A DNA stretch of 30,347 nucleotides from CAZFJG01 sp964410915 (GCA_964410915.1 CAYPIU010000018.1:1-30347); one strand, 5' to 3'; positions 16,031 to 24,078 are shown, numbered from the stretch's first letter. The notes: a model not told the origin generated them from the letters alone. Translations and numbers: made by a program.

Positions 16031-16103
16031 TTATACACCGTATACCCTTTTCTGTAAGGTAGATATTTAGAAGTTCTCCACATGAGTGTATAACTTTTCC
16101 ACA
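16031..16103. promoter_or_regulatory. Cluster of four DnaA-box-like 9-mers upstream of the AlbA_2 gene
   Basis: Within 73 bp there are TTATACACC (16031-16039), TTCTCCACA (16074-16082), AGTGTATAA on the opposite strand (16085-16093) and TTTTCCACA (16095-16103). Each is one mismatch from TTATNCACA. This density is comparable to the oriC segments. Apart from this cluster and the terminator at 15950-15981, the 318-bp gap 15907-16224 holds no gene. A DnaA-titrating or DnaA-reactivating site, or DnaA control of the next gene, is possible. Confidence 0.5.
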
Positions 16104-16224
16104 TTTATGCGTTTCAAGAATCTTTAACATTAATTGATACTTCTTTGTAAAATATATTGAGCACAATAATAAACAATGAGATAATCAATTTAATTACAGA
16201 TCCGTCTTCCGGGAGGTATATGCT

Positions 16225-17754
16225 TTGACAAAATATGAGCTTCTCGATCTGATCGCAAGACTGAATAAAGGTGGATATGAAGATCCTTCAATAGCAGTTA
16301 TGAGATGTCGTAATGAACTTCCGGGAGATATGTGGAAAACCCTCTCTGCTTTTGCCAACTACAACGGAGGGACAATTATTCTTGGAGCTGAATGGTCTGA
16401 AAACGGTCTGGAAATTCACGGTGTTCAGGATATTCCGGATATCACTGAATCTGTCAGGGTTTTGTGTGGCCAGATGGCACCAAAACTGGATGTGCTTTTG
16501 GACAATTTCAGCATTGAAGGAAAGGATATAATAGTACTGGAGACAGGAGAACTTTCACCTGAGGAAAAACCATGTTATTACAGGGGACATGGTATTTACG
16601 GTGGCTCATGTATAAGGACCGGCAGCGGCAATCGGATCCTTTCTCCCTATGAGATCCAGTCAATATCAGAATGTGTTCGACAGCCCAGGTATGACACAGA
16701 TCCAATAGATAATGTTTACCTGAGGGAACTTGAACCTTCACTTGTAAAATCTTTTATTCGCCGTATCCGGGAAAGACCGGGGACCCCTTTTTCCGAATGG
16801 ACTGATGAAGAAATATTAAAAGCCTGCAGTGTTCTCGTAAAGGACAGGCACGGTAAGTATGTTGTTTCCCTTGCTGGATGGCTGTGTTTTGCTCTATACC
16901 CTCAGAAACTTTTCCCTTCACTCTGCGTTACTCTGATGCGTTTCCCAACTCCTGTTGCTGGAGAAACTGGTCCTGATGGGGAAAGATTCCTTGATAATAT
17001 CAAGATCGAAGGACCTATCCCTCATATGATAGTTGAAACTGTAAAGGCTGTGAAAAGAAATATGTCCAGAAGGGATGTTGTACGTGGCCTTGTAAGGGAA
17101 GAACACTGGGAATATCCAATAGAGTTGATACGTGAAGCAATAATAAATTCCCTTGGACACAGGGATTATTCTCCAAGAGCAAGGGGTTGCCAGGTTCAGG
17201 TTCTTATGTTCCCCGACAGGATAGAGATAATAAGTCCAGGGGGAATATTCGGTGCAATACTGCCTGACCAGTTGGGAGATCCTGGAGTGCAATCCTCCAG
17301 AAATGAGATACTTATGAATATACTTGAGGATCTTGCACCTGCAGGAGAAACAAGATCCCTTTGTGAAAATCGGGGGTCGGGCCTTGCTTCAGTTATGGTG
17401 GCCTGTCGAAAGGAAAAACTTTCACCACCTTCTTTCAAGGTAGACCTCAGTCGATTCAGGATCGTGGCATCAAACAGGACGCTTTTTGACCAGGAAACCC
17501 TTGACTGGCTTGACATGATAGGGAGAGGATGGACTCTCACTGAAAACCAGCGGTTCGGCATGGCCCATATCAGACATGTCGGATGGATAAATAATGCAGA
17601 TTACTGCAGGCTTACAGGTTCTGATTCGAGAGTTGCGACAAGGGAACTTGGGGAGCTTGTCAGCGGAGGGCTTCTTGACAGGATGGGTTCAGGCAGGTGG
17701 AGTACATATCACCTTTCGAGCGACTCCTCCGAGAAACAGCAGTTTCTTTTCTGA
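16225..17754 (+). CDS. AlbA_2 (Schlafen-type) domain protein with HATPase_4-like domain and winged helix
   Basis: A 509-aa protein of the group often annotated as putative transcriptional regulator or RecG-related ATP-binding protein. An N-terminal AlbA_2/divergent AAA-4 domain (about residues 10-130; FANYNGGTIILGAE is its hallmark) is followed by a middle region. A GHKL-like ATPase comes next, with the N-box IREAIINSLGHRDYS near 300 and the G-box ENRGSGLASV near 380. A C-terminal winged-helix segment (about 445-500) closes the protein. TTG at 16225 is the start, with GGGAGG 8 nt upstream; an ATG at 16220 in another frame ends after two codons. Members occur as regulators and in some defence contexts. 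Nothing adjacent here is a known defence partner, so function stays open. Confidence 0.8.
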   Translation: MTKYELLDLIARLNKGGYEDPSIAVMRCRNELPGDMWKTLSAFANYNGGTIILGAEWSENGLEIHGVQDIPDITESVRVLCGQMAPKLDVLLDNFSIEGKDIIVLETGELSPEEKPCYYRGHGIYGGSCIRTGSGNRILSPYEIQSISECVRQPRYDTDPIDNVYLRELEPSLVKSFIRRIRERPGTPFSEWTDEEILKACSVLVKDRHGKYVVSLAGWLCFALYPQKLFPSLCVTLMRFPTPVAGETGPDGERFLDNIKIEGPIPHMIVETVKAVKRNMSRRDVVRGLVREEHWEYPIELIREAIINSLGHRDYSPRARGCQVQVLMFPDRIEIISPGGIFGAILPDQLGDPGVQSSRNEILMNILEDLAPAGETRSLCENRGSGLASVMVACRKEKLSPPSFKVDLSRFRIVASNRTLFDQETLDWLDMIGRGWTLTENQRFGMAHIRHVGWINNADYCRLTGSDSRVATRELGELVSGGLLDRMGSGRWSTYHLSSDSSEKQQFLF

Positions 17755-17789
17755 TATTTCTATTTCTGAATGACCTTTGGGAGAAAGCT

Positions 17790-18287
17790 ATGAAAAAAAT
17801 CATTGTACCTGTATCTGGTTTTGACCTTCGCGGGTTTTTTAATAATTTTATGCAGTTCGGTATAGAGCAGTTTTCAGATCCCTACTCTTCAATATATATT
17901 GTCTCATCCCCGGAGGACCAGCCTGTCTGTATTGGTGATGGTCACAGGGATCTTTATCGGGAAATGGACAATGATAATAAAATGCTTTTTTTCAGTTTTT
18001 CGGCTCCAGCATTTGAAAACTTCGTTCAGTGTCTGGATGGAGAGGTATACAGTGCGGTTCCGCCAACAGGTGACAGACTTGAAGATCTCAGAAATATCTT
18101 TTACCCCACAGACCTCCAGTTTCCAGGATATCTTATCAGTCTTGGTCTCAGAAGGAAAAATATTGTTATACAGTCAGCCCTTTTCTATGCAGGAACACAG
18201 CACAATGAACCATGGCTGGAAATAATAGGACACTGCGGTCAGCTTGAAAGACCAATGATAAATTATATTGAAAGGTTCATGATCTGA
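17790..18287 (+). CDS. Small protein of unknown function
   Basis: A 165-aa protein I cannot assign. The start at ATG 17790 has GGGAG 8 nt upstream; an earlier in-frame ATG at 17697 lies inside the preceding gene and lacks a site. It begins MKKIIVPVSGFDLRG, a strand-like hydrophobic start. It contains no signal peptide or membrane helix. A central NIFYPTDLQFPGYLISLGLRRKNIVIQ stretch, described here only by its Pro/Gly-rich turn and basic patch, looks like the conserved core. Two aromatic-rich segments (MLFFSFSAPAFENF, IQSALFYAG) suggest a compact alpha/beta fold. It follows the AlbA_2 gene by 35 bp, so the two may be co-expressed. Confidence 0.7.
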   Translation: MKKIIVPVSGFDLRGFFNNFMQFGIEQFSDPYSSIYIVSSPEDQPVCIGDGHRDLYREMDNDNKMLFFSFSAPAFENFVQCLDGEVYSAVPPTGDRLEDLRNIFYPTDLQFPGYLISLGLRRKNIVIQSALFYAGTQHNEPWLEIIGHCGQLERPMINYIERFMI

Positions 18288-18374
18288 ATCAGTAAAACTG
18301 TCTTCCTTCCGGTTTTTTCACATTCAGAAGGGACTTCAGGTTTCATTTTATGGAAAAGACAGGAGGATAAAGAA

Positions 18375-19298
18375 ATGTTTGTTACTATAGCCGGATGCGG
18401 TGCACTTGGAAGTATTTTTGCCTCTGGCATTGTAAAAAGCGGTATTGACGTACAAATTTACCAGCGAAAAGGTTTAACCCTTGATTCTTTAAGGGAACAG
18501 GGCGGAGTCAGGGTCAGAAAAGGAGACAGAAAGCAGGAAGAACTTTTCCCCTTTTCAATAATAACGGATAGAGTGCAGGATCTTGAACCGTCAGACCTTA
18601 TACTGGTTCTTGTAAAATCTTACAGCACGAAGAACCTTGTTCCCCTGGAAGGTATTCTAAAGACTGATGGAGCAGTTCTTACCCTTCAGAACGGCCTTGG
18701 TAATGCAGAGATACTTTCTGATATCTTTGGGAAATGCAGAATTGCAGCCGGGGTTGCTACCTACGGGGCATACAGGATCTCTCCGGGAATGATACAGGCT
18801 GCCGGGGAAGGTCTCGTATCTGTTGGACCCTGGCAGAGTGGAATTGACAGGAGCTGGATAACAGATCTGCTTTCGGAAGCTGGTTTCAACGCAGAATATG
18901 TTGCAGATCCAAGACCTTATATCTGGAGAAAACTTGCTGTCAATGCAATGGTAAATACCACAGCAGCGTTGACGCGCATGAAAAATGGTGATCTTATTGA
19001 TAATCCTTTGATCCTTGAATTGATGAAAAGTCTTGGCCATGAAACCCTTAGAGCAGCCGAAAGGGATGGAGTGAAACTTGATTTTGACGAGTTATGGGAT
19101 TTTTTCATGTTGAATCTGAGGAAGACTGCATCAAATAAGCCCTCGATGCTTCAGGATATCGAGGCAGAACGAAAGACCGAGATCGAGAGCATTTCTGGAG
19201 GGATACTTAAATATGCCACTGATGAGAATGATCTTCCCTTTACTCGGTCGGTCTACAGCCTTATCAGGGCGATAGATCGCTCCAGAGGTTTTAATTGA
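18375..19298 (+). CDS. panE: 2-dehydropantoate 2-reductase family protein (ApbA/PanE)
   Basis: An NADPH-dependent reductase of the ketopantoate reductase family, which makes pantoate for coenzyme A or reduces related 2-oxo acids. The 307 aa start with the nucleotide-binding loop GCGALG (residues 7-12). They then show KSYSTKN and LQNGLGN, the catalytic Lys186 in WRKLAVN with Asn190 and Asn194 nearby, and the substrate-binding segment NKPSMLQDIEAERKTEIE near 256-272. The ATG at 18375 follows AGGAGGATAAAGA. Its stop overlaps the start of the tag gene. No panB or panC lies nearby, and this family has many paralogues with other substrates, so the symbol is tentative. Confidence 0.85.
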   Translation: MFVTIAGCGALGSIFASGIVKSGIDVQIYQRKGLTLDSLREQGGVRVRKGDRKQEELFPFSIITDRVQDLEPSDLILVLVKSYSTKNLVPLEGILKTDGAVLTLQNGLGNAEILSDIFGKCRIAAGVATYGAYRISPGMIQAAGEGLVSVGPWQSGIDRSWITDLLSEAGFNAEYVADPRPYIWRKLAVNAMVNTTAALTRMKNGDLIDNPLILELMKSLGHETLRAAERDGVKLDFDELWDFFMLNLRKTASNKPSMLQDIEAERKTEIESISGGILKYATDENDLPFTRSVYSLIRAIDRSRGFN

Positions 19299-19873
19299 TG
19301 CTCCAAAGATGTGGATGGGAGGGGTCTGACCCTCTTTATATTGCCTATCATGACACAGAATGGGGTGTTCCGGTACATGAGGATAGAAAGCTTTTTGAGT
19401 TTCTTGTCCTTGAAGGTGCCCAGGCAGGGTTGAGCTGGATAACGATCCTTAAAAAACGTGAGGCCTACAGAAAGGCCTTTGATGATTTTGACCCTTGTAA
19501 AGTGAGTCGCTACGATGAAAAAAAAATAGCGAGCCTCCTCGAAAACCGGGGGATAGTCCGTAACAGGAGAAAGATAGAATCAGCGATCAGGAATGCAGGG
19601 AATTTCCTTGACTTGTGCGAGGAATATGGCAGTTTTGATACTTATATATGGAATTTTGTGGACGGAATACAAATTCAAAATTCCTGGAAAGATATTTCCG
19701 AGGTTCCCCAGTATACTCCTCTTGGGGAAAAGATCAGCAGAGATCTTAAAAAAAGAGGTTTCTCTTTTACAGGTCCCACTATCATATATTCTTTCATGCA
19801 GGCCGTCGGCCTGGTTAATGATCACATTACAAGATGTTTTCGATATAGTGAAATAAATGCAGGTAAGTACTGA
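19298..19873 (+). CDS. tag: DNA-3-methyladenine glycosylase I
   Basis: Base-excision repair enzyme that removes 3-methyladenine from alkylated DNA. The 191-aa protein has RCGW at the N-terminus and YHDTEWG, and the zinc ligands of Tag are all in place: Cys5, His18, His176 and Cys180 (NDHITRC). The catalytic glutamate is Glu39 in LEGAQAGLSW. The length matches the family. The start ATG overlaps the panE stop codon by one base (TGATG), so translation is coupled. The partner choice is odd, since the two enzymes have no common pathway. Confidence 0.96.
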   Translation: MLQRCGWEGSDPLYIAYHDTEWGVPVHEDRKLFEFLVLEGAQAGLSWITILKKREAYRKAFDDFDPCKVSRYDEKKIASLLENRGIVRNRRKIESAIRNAGNFLDLCEEYGSFDTYIWNFVDGIQIQNSWKDISEVPQYTPLGEKISRDLKKRGFSFTGPTIIYSFMQAVGLVNDHITRCFRYSEINAGKY

Positions 19874-20075
19874 AGGTTAAATAACGATGCTGGGTAAATG
19901 GAACTCTTTGAACAGTATATTATGACAATATTTTTACAATTATGGTCAGAACACATTCACTTCAAACAAGATTTTGCTGATAAGATATTAGCCGTGAAAT
20001 TCGTTATTATACTCTGCGCTGAAGAAGGAAGCTTTGTCAAAATTCACAGGTTAAGTTCAAAAAGGAGTCCTTTGC

Positions 20076-21461
20076 ATGAAGTACGATACAATAATAGTGG
20101 GTTCGGGGCCTGCAGGTATTTTTGCCACCACTGAACTTTTGAAAAAAAATAAGAAGGTTCTTGTAATAGACAAGGGTAAAGTTATCAGCCAAAGACATTG
20201 TCCGGTTCTCGAAGGAAAAGCCAGAACATGCAGAAACTGTTCTGTATGCAGTATTGTTTCGGGATGGGGAGGGGCAGGTTCGGCATCTGATGGCAAGTTG
20301 ACCCTCACCACGGGTTTCGGGGGAAACCTCGAGGAGTATATAGGTGCTCCATTGCTTGAGGAGCTTATTCAGAGGGTTGATAATGAATTTGTAAGCTATG
20401 GCGTTGATAACCATGCCTACGAGCCCAAAGGGGATATAGTCAAGGATACTATTAGAAAAGCTGCTGGAATTGGAATAAAGGTCCTCCCGGCAAGGATCCG
20501 TCATATTGGTACCGATGCCTCAAGAGAAGTTCTCAACAATATGTACCTGGATCTTAAGGATAAATGCGACATAATGATGGATACTTCCGTGAAAGATATT
20601 ATAATCGAGGATGGACGAGCTGTTGGAGTCATAATAATGGACGGGACCAGGTATTATTCAGACAATGTTGTTCTGGCCCCGGGCAGAGAAGGGGCTTCAT
20701 GGCTCGAAACAATAGTCAACCGACTAAATCTTCCAATCGCTTCAATGCCTGTCGATATCGGAGTGAGGGTTGAAGTTTCTGACAGTGTGTGTGAGGATCT
20801 TACAGAGCATTTCTATGAAGTGAAATGCCTTTACAATACACCCTCTTTTGATGACAGGTGCCGGACTTTCTGTATGAACCCTTCTGGTTTCGTGGTTTCC
20901 GAATACAACAGGTCCCACAATCTTGTTACGGTGAACGGACATAGCCTTAAAGAGACCAAGTCCAGAAATACGAATTTTGCCATTCTCGTGACCAAGAATT
21001 TCACTCAGCCCTTCAATAATCCGATCGGTTATGCCACTCATATTGCCAAGCTTGCAAATATGCTTGCCGGCGGAGGTATACTGCTTCAGCGTCTTGGGGA
21101 CCTTAGAGATGGAAGAAGATCGACCAAGTCCCGTATCAGCAGAGGCATGGTCACTCCTACTGCAAATGCAGAACCAGGAGATCTCAGTCTGGTTCTGCCC
21201 CACAGGCATCTTACTGATATAGTGGAATTCCTTGATGCGCTCAACGTAATAATGCCTGGTGTGAATCACAGCGATACACTTCTGTATGGTGTGGAAATAA
21301 AACTCTATTCGTTGAGGCTGGAACTCAACAATGACCTCCAGGTTCCGGATATAAAGAACCTTTATATGGCAGGGGACGGAGCAGGGGTCAGCAGGGGAAT
21401 TGTCCAGGCTGCTGCCAGCGGCCTGGTGGCTGCCCAGTCCATAACAGGTTTCAGAGATTAG
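20076..21461 (+). CDS. FAD-dependent dehydrogenase (COG2509 family)
   Basis: A 461-aa flavoprotein of the uncharacterised NAD(P)/FAD-dependent oxidoreductase family COG2509. The dinucleotide-binding motif GSGPAGIFA is at residues 9-17. A conserved cysteine cluster follows (Cys42, Cys52, Cys55, Cys58), then GWGGAGSASDGKL, which is the family signature. A second FAD-contact strand appears near the C-terminus as LYMAGDGAGVSRGIVQAAASG. AAGGAG precedes the ATG by 11 nt. The 202-bp gap before it shows no gene. A bidirectional terminator closes the unit. The electron donor and substrate are unknown. The cysteines could bind a metal or act in redox. Confidence 0.85.
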   Translation: MKYDTIIVGSGPAGIFATTELLKKNKKVLVIDKGKVISQRHCPVLEGKARTCRNCSVCSIVSGWGGAGSASDGKLTLTTGFGGNLEEYIGAPLLEELIQRVDNEFVSYGVDNHAYEPKGDIVKDTIRKAAGIGIKVLPARIRHIGTDASREVLNNMYLDLKDKCDIMMDTSVKDIIIEDGRAVGVIIMDGTRYYSDNVVLAPGREGASWLETIVNRLNLPIASMPVDIGVRVEVSDSVCEDLTEHFYEVKCLYNTPSFDDRCRTFCMNPSGFVVSEYNRSHNLVTVNGHSLKETKSRNTNFAILVTKNFTQPFNNPIGYATHIAKLANMLAGGGILLQRLGDLRDGRRSTKSRISRGMVTPTANAEPGDLSLVLPHRHLTDIVEFLDALNVIMPGVNHSDTLLYGVEIKLYSLRLELNNDLQVPDIKNLYMAGDGAGVSRGIVQAAASGLVAAQSITGFRD

Positions 21462-21468
21462 TAAAAAA

Positions 21469-21496
21469 ACAGAGGAGAGGATTTCCTCTCCTCTGT
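21469..21496. terminator. Bidirectional terminator between convergent genes
   Basis: ACAGAGGAGAGGA (21469-21481) pairs with TCCTCTCCTCTGT (21484-21496), effectively an 11-12-bp stem with a 4-nt ATTT loop. On the minus strand it is followed by a run of seven T (from 21469 down to 21463), and on the plus strand by a T-rich stretch. It serves the FAD dehydrogenase and DUF1847 genes. Confidence 0.85.
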
Positions 21497-21501
21497 ATAT
21501 T

Positions 21502-22086
21502 CTATTCTATTCTTTCCTTTGGTTTTTCTCCGAGATGTCTCACAATGTATGGGCAGTATATGGCTGCCACAGGGTTATGACCCAGTTTACGGTCTTTGGT
21601 GACCAGGGTTGTAACTGGGGCCTTTGAATGTTTATAGAACAGGGAATCATGCCCAACGCAAAGCCCCACCACAACGTTAAAATCAGTGCCTTCATCGTTA
21701 AGGACCCTTGCCTGCTCTACGGGGTTGCAGGTTGAACTTCCAAGCCATGTTGGAGTTGGCATATCAAGATCTGCTTTAGCTACGCCACCGACCTTGCAGC
21801 AGACTGAGTGGACCTCAAATTCCTTTGAGAATATATCGCCAACGATCTTTGCTTCCTTTGCGAGGCCAATGCAGAAGGCAATTCCCAGTTTTTTGAATCC
21901 CATTCTTCTTGAGAATTCCATTATCTCATCCACCCTGCATATCTGTTCGTAAAAAAGTGCCTCAACCTCTGCGGCAACCTTGAGCAGTTTTCTGTCCAGG
22001 GGATCCTCATAAAGTGGAATACTTTCCTTTTCTATACATGGATCTCCCATACGGCATGGTTTTTCTTCACAAAGATGACATTTCAT
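21502..22086 (-). CDS. DUF1847 cysteine-rich protein
   Basis: A 194-aa protein matching the DUF1847 pattern found mainly in strict anaerobes. The N-terminus has a CxxC-x4-C-x5-C set (MKCHLCEEKPCRMGDPC), probably a metal-binding knuckle. More cysteines follow in FCIGLA, VCCKVGG, STCNPVEQA, GLCVGHDS and YCPYIV. Together they suggest one or more metal or Fe-S sites in the cytoplasm. The ATG has AGGAGGA upstream. Biochemical function is unknown for the family. It is followed by a terminator and lies downstream of the radical SAM gene in the same direction, 91 bp apart, so shared transcription is possible. Confidence 0.8.
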   Translation of the reverse strand: MKCHLCEEKPCRMGDPCIEKESIPLYEDPLDRKLLKVAAEVEALFYEQICRVDEIMEFSRRMGFKKLGIAFCIGLAKEAKIVGDIFSKEFEVHSVCCKVGGVAKADLDMPTPTWLGSSTCNPVEQARVLNDEGTDFNVVVGLCVGHDSLFYKHSKAPVTTLVTKDRKLGHNPVAAIYCPYIVRHLGEKPKERIE

Positions 22087-22177
22087 AAATCTTCCTCCTA
22101 CGATAAATGTAATTACAGATTGCCGGTTCTGGCTTTAGAACTTAAATCAATAAATGGATAGAGGTGTCCTGGTTCTT

Positions 22178-23268
22178 CTATTTCAGGGATCTCAGGTAGA
22201 AGGTCTTGTCCCTGTAGCTCAATTTAAGAAGTTTGCCTTCATTTACAAGTTTTTCAACTGATCCCCAGCTTTCACCGCATTCCAGAAGAACCCGCTCTAC
22301 CTGTTCTGTTCTCATAGGATGGACAGCAGTGATGCTCAGAAGGTCATTTTCGATATTTCCGGTAGATGAAANNNNNNNNNNNNNNNNNNNNNNNNNNNNN
22401 NNNNNNNNNNNNNNNNNNNNNNNNNNNNNNNNNNNNNNNNNNNNNNNNNNNNNNNNNNNNNNNNNNNNNNNGGATGGACAGCAGTGATGCTCAGAAGGTC
22501 ATTTTCGATATTTCCGGTAGATGAAAACTCGTCGCCTTCAAAACCTATAAGAAGTTCCACTTTATCAAGTTTCTCCGAAAAAATATGGAAAGCCCTGTTT
22601 ATGGCATCTTCCTCGGCCTGTTCAACATTCTTTTCTGCTGGCGGACGAGTCGGGATAGATATGTAAGCGATCTCTGGAGACAGGTCGGCAAGAAATGCAG
22701 CAGTTTCTCTCAGAGAGACTTCTGAATCATTCACTCCCTTGACCAGCATTGTCTCGCTGTTGAGTTTTCCCTGGAAACTGTCTGCAAATTCAAGATATCC
22801 GTCCATGATCCTTTTGAGTTCAAGCTGGCCATGGGGCCTGTCAACCATCTTCCATGTCTCCTTAACAACGGAGTCTGCTTTTAGGGATACCCAGTCCATA
22901 AGCATAACTTCTTCTCTTACATCCTCCATCCACATCAGGGAACCATTTGATATGACGGCAAGGGGGATTTCCAGATCCTTCAACATGGTTGCCATCCTGC
23001 CCAGATTGACATCCAGGGTCGGCTCGCCGTCGGGAACGAAGGTTATGTAATCGATCTTCTCACCCTGCTGAAGTACCTGGGAAACTTTATTACGGACTTC
23101 AGAAACTATATGTTCGGGGTCATAAAAAGTTCCTCTTGCCAGTGTCATAGCATCGGTTCTGCCTACCTGGCAGTAGACACATGAATATGAACATGTCTTG
23201 GGAGGGATATGATTGATGCCCAGACTTCTTCCGAGTCTTCTTGAGGGAATGGGACCGAAAATCCTCAT
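22178..23268 (-). CDS. Radical SAM protein (COG0731-like), interrupted by an assembly gap
   Basis: A radical SAM enzyme. The 4Fe-4S motif CSYSCVYC (C-x3-C-x2-C) follows the family opening FGPIPSRRLGRSLGINHIPP. That opening is typical of the COG0731 proteins related to wyosine synthase TYW1 but of unknown role in bacteria. As assembled, a 100-N gap and a duplicated 55-bp segment break the gene. Removing the gap and one copy (155 bases) rejoins the frame exactly: after SITAVH it continues PMRTEQVERVLLECG and stops at 22178-22180. The result is 311 aa with a C-terminal winged-helix-like segment. AAGGAG lies 13 nt before the ATG, slightly far, and a TAG two codons upstream excludes a longer start. 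A DUF1847 gene follows. Confidence 0.88.
22317..22371. repeat. First copy of the exact 55-bp duplication flanking the gap
   Basis: These 55 bases, beginning GGATGGACAGCAG and ending GGTAGATGAAA, are repeated without a mismatch at 22472-22526, on the other side of the run of N. Length and position fit the overlap of two unmerged contig ends rather than a biological repeat. Confidence 0.95.
22372..22471. other. Scaffold gap of exactly 100 N
   Basis: A run of exactly 100 undetermined bases, the convention for a gap of unknown size. It falls inside the radical SAM gene. Because the flanks overlap, its true length is most likely zero, with a 55-bp overlap to be merged. Confidence 0.98.
22472..22526. 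repeat. Second copy of the exact 55-bp duplication flanking the gap
   Basis: Identical to 22317-22371. Reading through this copy on the minus strand, then directly to base 22316 and downward, gives an uninterrupted reading frame. Confidence 0.95.
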
Positions 23269-23374
23269 ATACTACCATCATCTCCTTCTTTATATATCAA
23301 CAGTATAAAGGATATTCAGCGTATATGGAGATTCCAGAGAACAGGAGAACATTTCCATATCTGGTATCAGAAGG

Positions 23375-23421
23375 TTGAAAACCTTTAAACTATGTGGTAA
23401 TATCTCCACATAGTTTAAAGG
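23375..23421 (+). promoter_or_regulatory. arsR promoter with overlapping inverted-repeat operator
   Basis: TTGAAA (23375-23380) and TAATAT (23398-23403) are 17 bp apart, a good sigma-70 promoter. A perfect inverted repeat with 16-bp arms, CCTTTAAACTATGTGG (23382-23397) and its complement (23406-23421), has an 8-bp centre that contains the -10 box. A bound ArsR dimer would block RNA polymerase. The right arm runs into the AAAGGGGG ribosome-binding site of arsR, so the leader is only about 20 nt and the mRNA end may fold. Confidence 0.85.
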
Positions 23422-23431
23422 GGGTTCTCTA

Positions 23432-23755
23432 ATGAACGTTAGATTACAGGAACAGAAAGCAACAATACTCAAGGGAATAGCGCATCCTGTTCGATTATCC
23501 ATAGTGGAGACCCTTTCGGAAAGAGAAATGTGCGTATGCGAAATAGCCGAGAGATTTTCCTGCGACAGGACTACTATAAGCAAACATCTGGCCCTTTTGA
23601 GGGATCTCGGTATCCTTGGCTCCCGCAAAGAGGGGCTTCATATACACTATTTTCTTAAGATAAAGTGCCTGTCAACTCTCCTCAAATGTATAGAGATGGT
23701 AGTAAATGGAGAGGAGCCCGAGGCTACATTGTTAAGATGTAACTGTGGCAGTTAA
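23432..23755 (+). CDS. arsR: ArsR/SmtB-family metalloregulator
   Basis: A 107-aa winged-helix repressor that leaves its operator when As(III), Sb(III) or another thiophilic metal binds. The core HPVRLSIVETLSE is followed by MCVCEIAERFSC, giving Cys34, Cys36 and Cys44, a CxC-x7-C arrangement in the helix before and at the recognition helix. This is close to the classic ArsR CVCxxC site. The recognition helix is DRTTISKHLALLRDLGIL. Two extra cysteines lie at the C-terminal end (RCNCGS), which could add a ligand, as in CadC-like sensors. AAAGGGGG lies 7 nt before the ATG. It heads the detoxification operon and faces a perfect inverted-repeat operator, so autoregulation is expected. Which metal it senses is not certain. 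Confidence 0.92.
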   Translation: MNVRLQEQKATILKGIAHPVRLSIVETLSEREMCVCEIAERFSCDRTTISKHLALLRDLGILGSRKEGLHIHYFLKIKCLSTLLKCIEMVVNGEEPEATLLRCNCGS

Positions 23756-23784
23756 GATCGACAGATGAAAGGAGGTTGTTACCT

Positions 23785-24018
23785 GTGAAAATTCAGATAT
23801 TAGGTACGGGATGTCCCAAATGCAAAAAAATGGCTGAAACTGCGGAAAAGGCAGCTTCTTCCCTGAATCTTGATCATGAGATAGAAAAGATAACAGAGAT
23901 CGACAGGATAATGGACTTTGGAGTCATGTCAACACCGGCTCTTGCTGTTGATGGTAAAGTTCTGATCGCAGGAAAAGTTCCCTCGGAAGACAGGATGAAA
24001 GATCTTCTTTCAAAATAG
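23785..24018 (+). CDS. Small thioredoxin-family redox protein
   Basis: A 77-aa thioredoxin-fold protein of the thioredoxin_3/redox-active disulfide type: MKIQILGTGCPKCKK with active-site Cys10 and Cys13 (CPKC), a central cis-proline in VMSTPALAVDG, and the terminal EDRMKDLL helix. The GTG at 23785 is 9 nt after AAAGGAGG; the TTG directly against that site is too close. Such minimal thioredoxins are often next to ArsR-controlled permeases. Here it could reduce the neighbouring ArsC or pass a thiol-bound metal to the permease; both are inferred from context. It follows arsR by 29 bp. Confidence 0.88.
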   Translation: MKIQILGTGCPKCKKMAETAEKAASSLNLDHEIEKITEIDRIMDFGVMSTPALAVDGKVLIAGKVPSEDRMKDLLSK

Positions 24019-24049
24019 ATCTTGATCAGAATAGATAGTAAGAATATCT

Positions 24050-24078
24050 GCCCCGACACGGAAGATGGTCGGGGCTTT
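24050..24078 (+). terminator. Hairpin between the thioredoxin and permease genes
   Basis: GCCCCGAC (24050-24057) pairs with GTCGGGGC (24068-24075) across a 10-nt loop, followed by only TTT. The short T-run makes it a weak terminator, perhaps reducing read-through into the permease. Confidence 0.5.

Noticed and set aside
20742..21269. 175-codon minus-strand frame opposite the FAD dehydrogenase
   Set aside because: Antisense shadow without recognisable motif or start signal.
22233..22487. Plus-strand frame running through the N gap
   Set aside because: It exists only because undetermined bases read as open; the minus-strand radical SAM frame explains the DNA.
22317..22526. Direct 55-bp repeat as a mobile-element target duplication
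   Set aside because: Exact identity, abutting a conventional 100-N gap, and restoration of the reading frame when merged point to assembly, not insertion.
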